A stretch of 64,000 bases of DNA from Dama dama (taxonomy: Eukaryota; Chordata; Mammalia; Artiodactyla; Cervidae). The stretch lies in NCBI RefSeq assembly GCF_033118175.1, contig NW_026870965.1, positions 806,001 to 870,000 of the forward strand, in the 5' to 3' direction. The notes below the pieces were generated by a model that had not been told where the DNA came from, searched no databases, and worked only from the letters and a program-made list of their open reading frames with translations. This document shows, piece by piece, positions 20,200-34,240 of this stretch (position 1 is the first letter of the stretch; each line of letters begins with the position of its first letter). The translations under genes and the position numbers were made by a program.

Positions 20200-21360
20200 C
20201 TCAAAAGGTTTCAAATATATGAGGAGCATGAATCGGTCTGAAAAATAGCAGGAGCATGAAGCAGTGTAGAAAAACATGAACAGCCTGAAAAGGTGTGAAA
20301 AATATGAAGAGCTTCAAAAGGTGTCAAAATATGAGGAGCATGAAACGGTCGGAAAAATAGGAGGAGCATGAAACGGTCTGAAAAATAGGAGGAGCATGAA
20401 ACGGTGTTGAAACACATGAAGAGCCTGAAAAGGTGGGAAAAATATGAAGAGCTTCAAAAGATTTCAAATATATGAGGAGCATGAAACGGTCTGAAAAATA
20501 GGAGGAGCATGAAGCGGTGTTGAAAAACATGAAGAGCCTGAAAAGGTGTGAAAATTATGAAGAGCTTCAAATTGTGTCAAAAATATGAGGAGCATGAAAC
20601 GTTCTGAAAGATAGGAGGAGCATGAAACTGTGTTGAAAAACATGAAGAGCCTGAAAAGGTGTGAAATATATAAAGAGTTTCAAAAGGTGTTAAAAATATG
20701 AGGAGCATGAAACGGTCTGAAAAATAGGAGGCGCATGAAACGGTCTGAAAAAAAGGAGGAGCATGAAACGGTGTGGATAAACATGAAGAGCTTGAAAACG
20801 TGTGAAAAATAGGAAGAGCTTCAAAAGCTGTGAGAAATATGAAGAGCTTCAAAAGGTGTCAAAAATGAGATGAGCATGAAACGGTCTGAAAAATCGGAGC
20901 AGCATGAAGTTGTGTTGAAAACATGAAGAGCCTGACAAGGTGTGAAATATATGAAGAGCTTTAAAAGGTGTCAAAAATATGAGGAGTATGAAACGGTCTG
21001 AAAAAGAGGAGGAGCATGAAACGGTCTGAAAATTAGGAGGAGTATGAAAGAGTGTGGAAAAATATGGAGAGCCTGAAAAGGAGTTAAATATAGGAAGAGC
21101 TTCAAAAGTGACAAAAATATGAGGAGCATGAAATGGTCTGAAAAACAGGAGGTGCATGAAGCAGTGTTCAAAATCATGAAGAGCCTGAAAAGGTGTGAAA
21201 AATAAAAGAGCTTCAAAAGGTGTGAAAAATATGAGGAGCATGAAACGGTCTGAAATATAGCAGCAGGAAGGGGTGTTGAAATACATGAAGAGCTTGAAAA
21301 GGTGTGAAAAATATGAAGAGCTTCAAAAGGTGTCAAAAATATGAGGAGCATGAAACGGTC
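20200..21360. repeat. Dispersed segmental copy a1 (partner 25540-26686)
   Basis: Matches 25540-26686 in the same orientation. From 20531 to about 21360 the offset is a constant 5326 bp and shared rare variants are dense (GATAGGAGGAGCATGAAACTG, CGGAGCAGCATGAAGTTG, TATAGCAGCAGGAAGG). Left of 20531 the match continues with indels of whole repeat units. Confidence 0.82.
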
Positions 21361-24300
21361 TCAAAAAAAGGAGGAGCATGAAACGGTCTGAAAAAAGGAG
21401 GAGCATGAAACGGTGTGGAAAAACACGAAGAGCTTGAAAACGTGTGAAAAATATGAAGAGCTTCAAAAGCTGTGAGAAATATGAAGAGCTTCAAAAGGTG
21501 TCAAAAATATGAGGAGCATGAAACAGTCTGAAATAAAGGATAAGCAAGAAACGGTTTTTAAAAAGATGAAGAGGAGAAAATGTGTGAAAAATATGAAGAG
21601 CTACAAAAGGTGTCAAAAATATGAGAAGCATGAAACCAATGAAAAATAAGAGGAGCATGAAGCGGTGTTGAAAGACATGAAGAGCCTGAAAAGGTGTGAA
21701 AAATATGAAGAACTTGAAAAGTTGTCAAAAATATGAGGAGAATGAAACAGTCTGAAAATTAGGATGAGAATGAAACGGTTTTGAAAAAGATAAAGAGCAT
21801 GAAAAGGTGTGAAAATTATGAAGAGCTTCGAAAGGTGTCAAAAATATGAGAAGCATGAAAGGGTCTGAAAAATTGGAGGAGCAAAAAGTGGTGTTGAAAA
21901 ACATGAAGAGCTTGAAAAAGTGTGAAATATGTGAAGAGCTTCAAAACGTGTCAAAAATATGAGAAGCATGAAACGGTCTGAGAAATAGCAGGAGCAAGAA
22001 GCGGTGTTTAAAAACATGAAGATCCTTAAAATGTTTGAAATATATGAAGAGCTTCAAACGGTGTCAAAAATATGAGGAGCATGAAACGGTCTGAAAAATA
22101 GGAGGAGCATGGAGCGGTGGTCAAAACATGAAGAGCCTGAAAAGCTGTGAAAAATATGAAGAGCTTAAAAAGGTGTCAAAAACATGAGGAGCATGAAATG
22201 GTCTGAAAAATAGGAGGAGCATGAAGTGGTGATGAAAAACATGAAGAGCTTGAAAAGCTGTGAAAATTATGAGGAGCTTCAAAAGGTTTCAAAAATATGA
22301 GAAGCATAAAAAGACTGAAAAATTGGAGGAGCAGGAAGCGGTGTTGAAAAACATGAAGAGCCTGAAAATGTGTGAAATATATGAAGAGCTTCAAAAGGTG
22401 TCAAAAATATGAGGAGCATGAAAAGGTCTGAAAAATAGGAGCAGCATGAAGCGGTCGTCAAATATATTAAGGGCCTGAAAAGGCGTGAAAAATAAGAAGA
22501 ACTTCAAAAGGTGTCAAAAATATGAGGAGCATGAAACGGTCTGACAAATAGGAGCAGCATGAAGCGGTCTTCAAATATATTAAGAGCCTGAAAACGTGTG
22601 AAAAATATGAAGAGCTTCAAAAGGTGTCAAAAATATGAGGAGCATGAAAAAGTCTGAAAAATAGGAGGAGCATGAAACGGTCTGAAAAATGGGAGGAGCA
22701 TGAAACGGTCTGAAAAATGGGAGGAGCACGAAGCGGTGTTCAAAAACATGGAGAGCCTGTAAAGGTGTGACAAATATAAAAAGCTTCAAAAGGTGTCAAT
22801 AATATGAGGACCATGAAACGGTCTGAAAAATAGGAGGAGCATGAAACGGTGTTGAAAAACATGAAGAGCATGAAAAGGTGTGAAAAATAGGGAGAGCTTC
22901 AAAAGGTGTCAATAATATGAGGATCATGAAACGGTCTGAAAAATAGGAGGAGCATGAAACGGTCTGAAAAATGGGAGGAGCATGAAGCGGTGTTCAAAAA
23001 CATGAAGACCCAGAAAAGGTGTGAAAACTATGAAGAGCTTCAAAAGGTGTGAAAAATATGAGGAACATGAAATGGTCTGAAAATTAGGAGGAGCATGAAA
23101 CGGTGTTGAAAAATATGAAGAGCTTGAAAAGGGGTCAAAAATATGAAGAGCTTCAAAAGGTGTCAATAATATGAGGAGCATGAAACGGTCTGAAAAATAG
23201 GAGGAGCATGAAGCTTTCCTCAAAAACATGAAGAGCCTGAGAGGGTGTGAAAAATATGAAGAGCCTCAAAACGGGTCAAAAATCTGAGGAGCTTGAAACG
23301 GTCTAAAAATAGGAGGAGGATGAAGCGGTGTTCAAAAATATGAAGAGCCCGAAAAGGGGTGAAAAATATGAAGAGCTTCAAAAGGTGTCAAAAATATGAG
23401 GAGGAAGAAATGGTCTGAAAAATAGGAGGAGCATGAAGCGGTGTTGAAAAACATGAAGAGCCTGAAAAGGTGTGAAAAATGTGAAGAGCTTCAAATGGTG
23501 TCAAAAATATTAAGAGCATGAAACGGTCTGAAAAATAGGAGGAGCATGAAGCGGTGTTGAAAAACATGAAGAGCCTGAAAAGGTGTGAAAAATATGAAGA
23601 GCTTACAAAGGTTTCAAAATTATGAGGAGCATGAAAAGGTCTGAAAAATAGGAGGAGCATGATTTGATGTTGAAAAACATGAAGAGCCTGAAAAGGTGTG
23701 AAAAATCCAAGAGATTCTAAAGGTGTGAAATATATGAGGAACATGAAACGGTCTGAAAAAGAGGAGGAGCATATAACAGTGTTCAAAAACATGAAGAGCC
23801 TGGAATGGTGTGAAAAATATGAAGAGGTTTAAAACGTGTCAAAAACATGAGGAGCTTGAAACGGTCTGAAAAATAGGATCAGCATGAAATGGTGTTCAAA
23901 AAGATGAAGAGCCTGAAAAGGTGTGAAAAATATGAACAGCTTCAAAAGGTGTGAAATGAAGCGCATGAAACGATCTGAAAAATAGGAGGAGCATGAATCT
24001 GTGCTCAAAACATGAAGAGCCTGAGAAGGTGTGAAAAATATGAAGAGCTTCAAAAGGTGAGAAAAATATGAGGAGCATGAAACGGTCTGAAAAATGCGAG
24101 GAGCATGAAGCGGTGTTGAAAAACATGAAGAGCCTGAAAAGGTGTGAAAAATATGAAGAGCTTCAAAAGGTGTCAAAAATATGAGGAGCATGAAACGGTT
24201 TGAAAAATAGGAGGAGAATGAAGCGGTCTGAAAAATAGGAGGAGCGTGAAACGGTGTTGAAAAACATAAAGAGCCTGAAAAGGTGTGAAAAATAGGAGGA

Positions 24301-25539
24301 GCTTCAAAAGGTGTCAAAAATGTGAGGAGCAAAAAACGATCTTAAAAATAGGAGGAGCATGAAACGATGTTGAAAAACATGAAAAGCATGAAAAGGTGTG
24401 AAAAATAGGAAGAGCTTCAAAAGGAGTCAAAAAAATTAGGAGCATGAAGCGGTCTGAAAAATAAGAAGAGCATGAAGCGGTGGTCAAAAACAAGAAGAGC
24501 CTGAAAACGTATGAAAAATATGAAGAGCTTCAAATGGTGTGAAAAATAAGAGGAGCATGAAACGGTCAGAAAAATAGGAGGAGCATGACTTGATGTTGAA
24601 AACCATGAAGAGCCTGAAAAGGTGTGAAATATGAAGAGCTTCAAAAGTTGTCAAAAATATGAGGAGCATTAAACGTTCTGAAAAATAGGAGGACCATGAA
24701 ACGTTGTTCAAAAACATGAAGAGCTAGGAAAGGTGTGAAAAATATGAAGAGCCACAAAACGGGTCAAAAATATGAGGAGCATCAAACGGTCTGAAAAAGA
24801 GGAGGAGCATGAAGCAGTGTTCAAAAACATGAAGAGCCTGAAAAGGTGTGAAAAATATGAAGAGCTTCAAATGGTGTGAAAATTATGAGGAGCATGAAAC
24901 GGTCTGAAAAATAGGAGGAGCATGATTTGATGTTGAAAAACATGAAGAGCCTGAAAAGGTGTGAAAAATACAAGAGCTTCTAAAGGTGTGAAATATATGA
25001 GGAGCATGAAACGGTCTGAAAAATAGGAGGAGCATGAAGCTGTGCTCAAAAACATTAAGATCCTGAGAAGGGGTTAAAAATATGAAGAGCTTCTAAAGGT
25101 GTCAAAAATATGAGGAGCATGAAACTGTCTGAAAAATACGAGGATCATGAAGCGGGGTTGAGAAACATGCAGAGACTGAAAAGGTGTGAAAAATATGAAG
25201 AGCTTCTAAAGTTGTCAAAAATATGAGGAACATGAAACGGTCTGAAAAATACGAGCAGCATGAAATGGTGTTCAAAAACATGAAGAGCTTGAAAAGGTGT
25301 GAAAAATATGAATAGCTTCAAAAGGTGTGAAATACATGAGGAGAATGAAACGATCTGAAAAATAGGAGGAGCATGAAGCTGTGCTCAAAACATGAAGAGC
25401 CTGAGAAAGTGTGAAAAATATGAAGAGCTTCAAAAGGTGTGAAAAATATGAGGAGCATGAAACGGTCTGAAAAATACTAGGAGCATGAAGCGGTGTTGAA
25501 AAACATGAAGAGGCTGAAAAGGTGTGAAATATATGAAGA

Positions 25540-26686
25540 GCTTCAAAAGGTTTCAAATATATGAGGAGCATGAATCTGTCTGAAAAATAGCAGGAGCATG
25601 AAGCAGAGCCTGAAAAGGTGGGAAAAATATGAAGAGCTTCAAAAGATTTCAAATATATGAGGAGCATGAAACGGTCTGAAAAATAGAAAGAGCATCATGC
25701 AGTGTTGAGAAACATGAAGAGCCTGAAAAGGTGTGAAAAATATGAAGAGCCTCAAAACGTGTCAAAAATATGAGGAGCATGAAACGGTCTGAAAAATAGT
25801 TGGAGCATGAAACGGTCTGAAAAATAGGAGGAGCATGAAGCGGTGTTGAAAAACATGAAGAGCCTGAAAAGGTGTGAAAATTATGAAGAGCTTCAAATTG
25901 TGTCAAAAATATGAGGAGCATGAAACGTTCTGAAAGATAGGAGGAGCATGAAACTGTGTTGAAAAACATGAAGAGCCTGAAAAGGTGTGAAATATATAAA
26001 GAGTTTCAAAAGGTGTTAAAAATATGAGGAGCATGAAACGGTCTGAAAAATAGGAGGCGCATGAAACGGTCTGAAAAAAAGGAGGAGCATGAAACGGTGT
26101 GGAAAAACATGAAGAGCTTGAAAACGTGTGAAAAATAGGAAGAGCTTCAAAAGCTGTGAGAAATATGAATAGCTTCAAAAGGTGTCAAAAATGAGATGAG
26201 CATGAAACGGTCTGAAAAATCGGAGCAGCATGAAGTTGTGTTGAAAACATGAAGAGCCTGAAAAGGTGTGAAATATATGAAGAGCTTCAAAAGGTGTCAA
26301 AAATATGAGGAGTATGAAACGGTCTTAAAAAGAGGAGGAGCATGAAACGGTCTGAAAATTAGGAGGAGTATGAAAGAGTGTGGAAAAATATGGAGAGCCT
26401 GAAAAGGAGTTAAATATAGGAAGAGCTTCAAAAGTGACAAAAATATGAGGAGCATGAAATGGTCTGAAAAACAGGAGGTGCATGAAGCAGTGTTCAAAAT
26501 CATGAAGAGCCTGAAAAGGTGTGAAAAATAAAAGAGCTTCAAAAGGTGTGAAAAATATGAGGAGCATGAAACGGTCTGAAATATAGCAGCAGGAAGGGGT
26601 GTTGAAATACATGAAGAGCTTGAAAAGGTGTGAAAAATATGAAGAGCTTCAAAGGGTGTCAAAAATATGAGGAGCATGAAACGGTC
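25540..26686. repeat. Dispersed segmental copy a2 (partner 20200-21360)
   Basis: Second copy of the segment described for 20200-21360, about 4.2 kb further right. It diverges again after 26686 (GGTCTGAAAAATAGG here, GGTCTCAAAAAAAGG in the partner). Confidence 0.82.
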
Positions 26687-27184
26687 TGAAAAATAGGAGG
26701 AGCATGAAGCAGTGTTCAAAAACATGGAGAACCTGCAAAGGTGTGAAAAATATGAAGAGCCTCAAAACCTGTCAGATATATGAGGGGCATGAAACGGTCT
26801 GAAAAAGAGGAGGAGCATGAAGCAGTGTTGAAACACATGAAGAGCCTGAAAAGGTGTGAAAAATAGGAAGAGCTTCAAAACGTGTCAAAAATATGAGGAG
26901 CGTGAAACGGTCTGAAAATAGGAGGAGCATGAAGCGGTTTTGAAAAAGATGAAGAGCCTGAAAAGGTGTGAAAAATATGAAGAGCCTCAAAAGGTGTCAA
27001 AAGTATGAGGAACATGAAACGCTCTGAAATATAGAAGGAGCATCAAGCGGTGTTGAGAAACATGAAGAGCCTGAAAAGGTGTGAAAAATATGAAGAGCTT
27101 CAAAAGGTGTCAAAAATATGAGGAGCATGAAACGGTCTGAAAAATAGGAGGAGCATGAAACGGTCTGAAAAATAGGAGGAGCAT

Positions 27185-28180
27185 GAAATGGTGTTCAAAA
27201 ACATGAAGAGCCTGAAAAGGTGTGAAAAATATGAAGACTCTCAAAAAATATCAAAACTATGAGGAGTATGAAACGGTCTGAAAAATAGGAGGAGCATCAA
27301 GCGGAGTTGAAAAACATGAAGAGCCTGAAAATGTGTGAAAAATATGAAGAGCTTCAAAAATGTGAAAAATATGAAGATCTTCAAAAGGTGTGAAAAATAT
27401 GAAGAGCTTCAAAAAGTGTCAAAAATGAGATTACCATGAAACGTTCTGAAAAATAGAAGGAGCATGAAGCAGTGTTGAAAATCATGAAGAGCCTGAAAAG
27501 GTGTGAAAAATATGAAGAGCTTCAAAATGTGTGAAAAACATGAAGAGCTTCAAAATGTGTCAAAATGAGATGAGCATGAAACGGTCTGAAAAATAGGAGG
27601 AGCATGAAGTGGTGTTGAAAAAAATTAAGAGCCTGAAAAAGTGTGAAATATATGAAGAGCTTCAAAAGTTGTCAAAAATATGAGGAGAATGAAACAGTCT
27701 GAAAAATAGGAGGAGCATGAAGCCGTGTTGAAAAACATGAAGAGCCTGAAAAGGTGTGAAAAATATGAAGAGCTTCTAAAGTTGTCAAAAATATGAGGAG
27801 AATGAAACGGTCTGAAATATAGGAAAATCATGAAGCAGTGTTGAAAAACATGAAGAGCCTGAAAAGGTGTGGAAAATATGAAGAGCTTCAAAAGGTGTCA
27901 AAAATATGAGGAGCATGAAACGGTTCGAAAAATAGGAGGAGCATGAAACGGTGTTCAAAACATGAAGAGCATGAAAACGTGTGAAAAATATGAAGAGCTT
28001 CAAAAGGTGTGAAATACATGAGGAGCATGATACGGTCTGAAAAGTAGGAGGAGCATGAAGTGGTTGTGAAAAACTTCAAGAGCCTGAAAAGGTGTGCAAA
28101 ATATGAAGAGCTTCAAAAGGTGTGAAATTCATGAGGAGATGAAACGGTCTGAAAAATAGGAGGGGCATGAAGCGGTGTTC
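27185..28180. repeat. Dispersed segmental copy b1 (partner 31480-32472)
   Basis: Collinear with 31480-32472 at a constant offset of 4292 bp. Shared private variants include GAAGACTCTCAAAAAATATC, GAGATTACCATGAAACG and AAAAACTTCAAGAGCC. A shorter third relative of the right end (AAAAACTTCAAGAGCC, GAAATTCATGAGGAGATG) is at about 36200-36340. Confidence 0.85.
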
Positions 28181-29040
28181 CAAAACATGAAGAGCCTGAA
28201 AAGGTGTGAAAAATATGAAGAGCTTCAAAAGGTTTCACAAACATGAAGAGCATGAAATGGTCTGAAAAATAGGAGGAGCATGAAGCGGTGTTGAAAATTA
28301 TGAAGATCCTGAAAAGGTGTGAAAAATATGAAGAGCTTCAAAATGAGTCTAATATATGAAGAGCATGAAAAGTTCAGAAAAATTGGAGGAGCATGAAGTT
28401 GTGTTGAAAAACATGAAGAGCCTGAAAAGGTGTGAAAAATATGAAGAGCTTCAAAAGCTGTGAAAAATATGAGGAGCATGAAAAGGTCTGAAAAATAGGA
28501 GGAGCGTGAAGCGGTGTTCAAAAACATGAAGAGCATGAAAAGGTGTGAAAAATATGAAGAGCTTCAAAAGGTGTGAAATACATGAGGAGCATGATACGGT
28601 CTGAAAAATAGGAGAAGCATGAAGTTGTGTTGAAAAACATGAAGAGCCTGAAACGGTGTGAAAAATATGAAGATCTTCAAAAGGTGTGAAAAGTATGAGG
28701 AGAATGAAACGGTCTGAAAAATAGGAGGAGCATGAAGCGGTGTTCAAAACCATGAAGAGCCACAAAAGATGTGAAAAATATGAAGAGCTTTAAAAGGTGT
28801 CAAAATATGAGGAGCATGAAACGGTCTGAAACATAGGAGGATCATGAAACGGTGTTCAAAAACATGAAGAGCCTGAAAAGGTGCGAAAAATATGAAGAGC
28901 CTCAAAAATAGGAGGAGCAAGAAGCGCTGTTGAAAAACATGAAGAGCCTGAAACCGAGTGAAAAATATGAAGAGCTTCAAAAATGTGAAAAATATGAAGA
29001 GCTTCAAAGGTGTGGAAAATACGAAGAGCTTCAAAAGGTG

Positions 29041-31380
29041 TCAAAAATGAGATGAGCATGAAACTGTCTGAAAAATAGGAGGAGCATAAAGTGGTGTTGA
29101 AAATCATGAAGAGCCTGAAAAGGTGTGAAAATTATGAAGAGCTTCAAAAGATGTGAAATACATGAAGAGCTTCAAAAGATGTCAAAATGAGATGAGCATG
29201 AAACGGTCTGAAAAATAGGAGGAGCAAGAAGCGGTGTTGAAAACCATGAAGAGCCTGAAAACGTGTGAAAAATATGAACAGCTTCAAAAATGTGAAAAAT
29301 ATGAAGAGCTTCAAAAGGTGTGAAAAATACGAAGAGCTTCAAAAGGTGTCAAAAATATGAGGAGCATGAAACGGACTGAAAAATAGGAGTAGCATGAAGT
29401 GGTGTTGAAAAACCTGAGGAGCCTGAAAATGTGTGAAAAATATGAAGAGCTTTAAAAGGTGTGAAAAATATGAAGAGCTTCAAAAGGTGTGAAATACATG
29501 AGAAGCAGGAAACGGTCTGAAAAATTGGAGGAGCATGAAGCGGTGTTCCAAAACATGAAGAGCCTGAAAAGGTGTGAAAAATATGTGGAGTTTCAAAAGG
29601 TGTCAAAAATATGAGGAGCATGAAACGGTCTGAAAAATAGGAGGAGAATGAAGCGGAGTTGAAAAACATGAAGAGCCTGAAAATAAGTGAAAAATATGAA
29701 GAGCTTCAAAAGATGTGAAAAATATGAAGAATTTCAAAAGGTGTGAAAAATACGAAGAGCTTCAAAAGGTGTCAAAAATGAGATGAGCATGAAACTGTCT
29801 GAAAAATAGGAGGAGCATAAAGCGGTGTTGAAAATCATGAAGAGCCTGAAAAGGTTTGAAAAATATGAAGAGCTTCAAAAGATGTGAAAAACATGAAGAG
29901 CTTCAAAAGATGTCAAAATGAGATGAGCATGAAACGGTCTGAAAAATAGGAGGAGCAAGAAGCGGTGTTGAAAAACATGAAGAGCCTGAAAACGTGTGAA
30001 AAATATGAAGAGGTTCAAAAATGTGAAAAATATGAAGAGCTTCAAAAGGTGTGAAAAATACGAAGAGCTTCAAAAGGTGTCAAAAATATGAGGAGCATGA
30101 AACGGACTGAAAAATAGGAGTAGCATGAAGTGGTGTTGAAAAACCTGAGGAGCCCGAAAATGTGTGAAAAATATGAAGAGCTTCAAAAGGTGTGAAATAC
30201 ATGAGAAGCAGGAAACGGTCTGAAAAATTGGAGGAGCATGAAGCGGTGTTCCAAAACATGAAGAGCCTGAAAAGGTGTGAAAAATATGTGGAGTTTCAAA
30301 AGGTGTCAAAAATATGAGGAGCATGAAACGGTCTGAAAAATAGGAGGAGAATGAAGCGGAGTTGAAAAACATGAAGAGCCTGAAAATAAGTGAAAAATAT
30401 GAAGAGCTTCAAAAGATGTGAAAATTATGAAGAACTTCAAAAGGTGTGAAAAATATGAAGAGCTTCAAAAGGTGTCAAAAATGAGATGAGCATGAAACTG
30501 TCTGAAAAATAGGAGGAGCATAAAGCGGTGTTGAAAATCATGAAGAGCCTGAAAAGGTTTGAAAAATATGAAGAGCTTCAAAAGATGTGAAAAACATGAA
30601 GAGCTTCAAAAGATGTCAAAATGAGATGAGCATGAAACGGTCTGAAAAATAGGAGGAGCAAGAAGCGGTGTTGAAAAACATGAAGAGCCTGAAAACGTGT
30701 GAAAAATATGAAGAGGTTCAAAAATGTGAAAAATATGAAGAGCTTCAAAAGGTGTGAAAAATACGAAGAGCTTCAAAAGGTGTCAAAAATATGAGGAGCA
30801 TGAAACGGACTGAAAAATAGGAGTAGCATGAAGTGGTGTTGAAAAACCTGAGGAGCCCGAAAATGTGTGAAAAATATGAAGAGCTTCAAAAGGTGTGAAA
30901 AATATGAAGAGCTTCAAAAGGTGTGAAATACATGAGAAGCAGGAAACGGTCTGAAAAATTGGAGGAGCATGAAGCGGTGTTCCAAAACATGAAGAGCCTG
31001 AGGAGGTGTGAAAAATATGTGGAGTTTCAAAAGGTGTCAAAAATATGAGGAGCATGAAACGGTCTGAAAAATAGGAGGAGAATGAAGCGGAGTTGAAAAA
31101 CATGAAGAGCCTGAAAATAAGTGAAAAATATGAAGAGCTTCAAAAGGTGTCAAAAATGAGATGAGCATGAAACTGTCTGAAAAATAGGAGGAGCATAAAG
31201 CGGTGTTGAAAATCATGAAGAGCCTGAAAAGGTTTGAAAAATATGAAGAGCTTCAAAAGATGTGAAAAACATGAAGAGCTTCAAAAGATGTCAAAATGAG
31301 ATGAGCATGAAACGGTCTGAAAAATAGGAGGAGCAAGAAGCGGTGTTGAGAAACATGAAGAGCCTGAAAAGATGTGAAAA
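29041..31380. repeat. ~0.7-kb superunit cluster (731, 703 and 675 bp plus part)
   Basis: The marker TCAAAAATGAGATGAGCATG starts at 29041, 29772, 30475 and 31150, giving unit lengths of 731, 703 and 675 bp. Successive lengths differ by exactly one 28-bp monomer. Copy 2 lacks a monomer that copy 1 has near 29461. Copy 3 regains that one (near 30891) but lacks two others near its right end. The marker ACGGACTGAAAAATAGGAG recurs at 29371, 30102 and 30805, and again at 32829 and 33561. Confidence 0.85.
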
Positions 31381-31479
31381 ATATGAAGAGCTTCTAACGG
31401 TGTCAAAAATATGAGGAGCATGAAACGGTCTGAAAAATAGGAGGAGCATGAAACGGTCTGAAAAATAGGAGGAGCATGA

Positions 31480-32472
31480 AACGGTGTTCAAAACATGAAG
31501 AGACTGAAAAGGTGTGAAAAATATGAAGACTCTCAAAAAATATCAAAACTATGAGCAGTATGAAACGGTCTGAAAAATAGGAGGAGCATCAAGCGGAGTT
31601 GAAAAACATGAAGAGCCTGAAAATGTGTGAAAAATATGAAGAGCTTCAAAAATGTGAAAAATATGAAGATCTTCAAAAGGTGTGAAAAATATGAAGAGCT
31701 TCAAAAAGTGTCAAAAATGAGATTACCATGAAACGTTCTGAAAAATAGAAGGAGCATGAAGCAGTGTTGAAAATCATGAAGAGCCTGAAAAGGTGTGAAA
31801 AATATGAAGAGCTTCAAAATGTGTGAAAAACATGAAGAGCTTCAAAATGTGTCAAAATGAGATGAGCATGAAACGGTCTGAAAAATAGGAGGAGCATGAA
31901 GTGGTGTTGAAAAAAATTAAGAGCCTGAAAAAGTGTGAAATATATGAAGAGCTTCAAAAGTTGTCAAAAATATGAGGAGAATGAAACAGTCTGAAAAATA
32001 GGAAGAGCATGATGCCGTGTTGAAAAACATGAAGAGCCTGAAAAGGTGTGAAAAATATGAAGAGCTTCTAAAGGTGTCAAAAATATGAGGAGAATGAAAC
32101 GGTCTGAAATATAGGAAAATCATGAAGCAGTGTTGAAAAACATGAAGAGCCTGAAAAGGTGTGGAAAATATGAAGAGCTTCAAAAGGTGTCAAAAAAATG
32201 AGGAGCATGAAACGGTTCGAAAAATAGGAGGAGCATGAAACGGTGTTCAAAACATGAAGAGCATGAAAACGTGTGAAAAATATGAAGAGCTTCAAAAGGT
32301 GTGAAATACATGAGGAGCATGATACGGTCTGAAAAGTAGGAGGAGCATGAAGTGGTTGTGAAAAACTTCAAGAGCCTGAAAAGGTGTGCAAAATATGAAG
32401 AGCTTCAAAAGGTGTGAAATTCATGAGGAGATGAAACGGTCTGAAAAATAGGAGGGGCATGAAGCGGTGTTC
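31480..32472. repeat. Dispersed segmental copy b2 (partner 27185-28180)
   Basis: Second copy of the segment at 27185-28180. It lies directly right of the 0.7-kb repeat cluster, so that cluster is sandwiched between the two copies. Confidence 0.85.
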
Positions 32473-32479
32473 AAAAACA

Positions 32480-34240
32480 TGCAGAGACTGAAAAGGTGTG
32501 AAAAATATGAAGAGCTTCAAAAGGTGTGAAAAATATGAGGAGCATGAAACGGTCTGAAAAATAGGAGGAGCATGAAGCAGTGTTGAAAAACATGAAGAGG
32601 CTGAAAGGTTTGAAATATATGAAGAGCTTCAAAAGGTGTGAAATACATGAGAAGCATGAAACGGTCTGAAAAATAAGAGGAGCATGAAGCGGTGTTGAAA
32701 AACATAAAGAGCCTGAAAACGTGTGAAAAATATGAAGAGGTTCAAAAATGTGAAAAATATGAAGAGCTTCAAAAGGTGTGAAAAATACGAAGAGCTTCAA
32801 AAGGTGTCAAAAATATGAGGAGCATGAAACGGACTGAAAAATAGGAGTAGCATGAAGTGGTGTTGAAAAACCTGAGGAGCCTGAAAATGTGTGAAAAATA
32901 TGAAGAGCTTCAAAAGGTGTGAAATACATGAGAAGCAGGAAACGGTCTGAAAAATTGGAGGAGCATGAAGCGGTGTTCCAAAACATGAAGAGCCTGAAAA
33001 GGTGTGAAAAATATGAAGAGCTTCAAAAGGTTTCACAAATATGAAGAGCATGAAATGGTCTGAAAAATAGGAGGAGCATGAAGCGGTGTTGAAAATTATG
33101 AAGATCCTGAAAAGGTGTGAAATATATGAAGAGCTTGAAAATGAGTCTAATATATGAAGAGCATGAAAAGTTCAGAAAAATTGGAGGAGCATGAAGTTGT
33201 GTTGAAAAACATGAAGAGCCTGAAAAGGTGTGAAAAATATGAAGAGCTTCAAAAGCTGTGAAAAATATGAGGAGCATGAAACGGTCTGAAAAATAGGAGG
33301 AGCATGAAGCAGTGTTGAAAAACATGAAGAGGCTGAAAGGTTTGAAATATATGAAGAGCTTCAAAAGGTGTGAAATACATGAGAAGCATGAAACGGTCTG
33401 AAAAATAAGAGGAGCATGAAGCGGTGTTGAAAAACATAAAGAGCCTGAAAACGTGTGAAAAATATGAAGAGGTTCAAAAATGTGAAAAATATGAAGAGCT
33501 TCAAAAGGTGTGAAAAATACGAAGAGCTTCAAAAGGTGTCAAAAATATGAGGAGCATGAAACGGACTGAAAAATAGGAGTAGCATGAAGTGGTGTTGAAA
33601 AACCTGAGGAGCCTGAAAATGTGTGAAAAATATGAAGAGCTTCAAAAGGTGTGAAAAATATGAAGAGCTTCAAAAGGTGTGAAATACATGAGAAGCAGGA
33701 AACGGTCTGAAAAATTGGAGGAGCATGAAGCGGTGTTCCAAAACATGAAGAGCCTGAAAAGGTGTGAAAAATATGTGGAGTTTCAAAAGGTGTCAAAAAT
33801 ATGAGGAGCAGGAAACGGTCTGAAAAATAGGAGGAGCATGAAGCGGAGTTGAAAAACATGAAGAGCCTGAAAATAAGTGAAAAATATGAAGAGCTTCAAA
33901 AGATGTGAAAAATATGAAGAACTTCAAAAGGTGTGAAAAATATGAAGAGCTTCAAAAGGTGTCAAAAATGAGATGAGCATGAAACTGTCTGAAAAATAGG
34001 AGGAGCATAAAGCGGTGTTGAAAATCATGAAGAGCCTGAAAAGGTTTGAAAAATATGAAGAGCTTCAAAAGATGTGAAAAACATGAAGAGCTTCAAAAGA
34101 TGTCAAAATGAGATGAGCATGAAACGGTCTGAAAAATAGGAGGAGCAAGAAGCGGTGTTGAGAAACATGAAGAGCCTGAAAAGATGTGAAAAATATGAAG
34201 AGCTTCTAACGGTCTCAAAAATATGAGGAGAATGAAACGG
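32480..34240. repeat. Second cluster of the ~0.73-kb superunit
   Basis: Two further relatives of the 0.7-kb unit. The word ACGGACTGAAAAATAGGAG occurs at 32829 and 33561 (732 bp apart), and the marker TCAAAAATGAGATGAGCATG follows at 33962. Its left part duplicates internally: the segment around 32517-32810 recurs at about 33249-33540. Confidence 0.78.
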
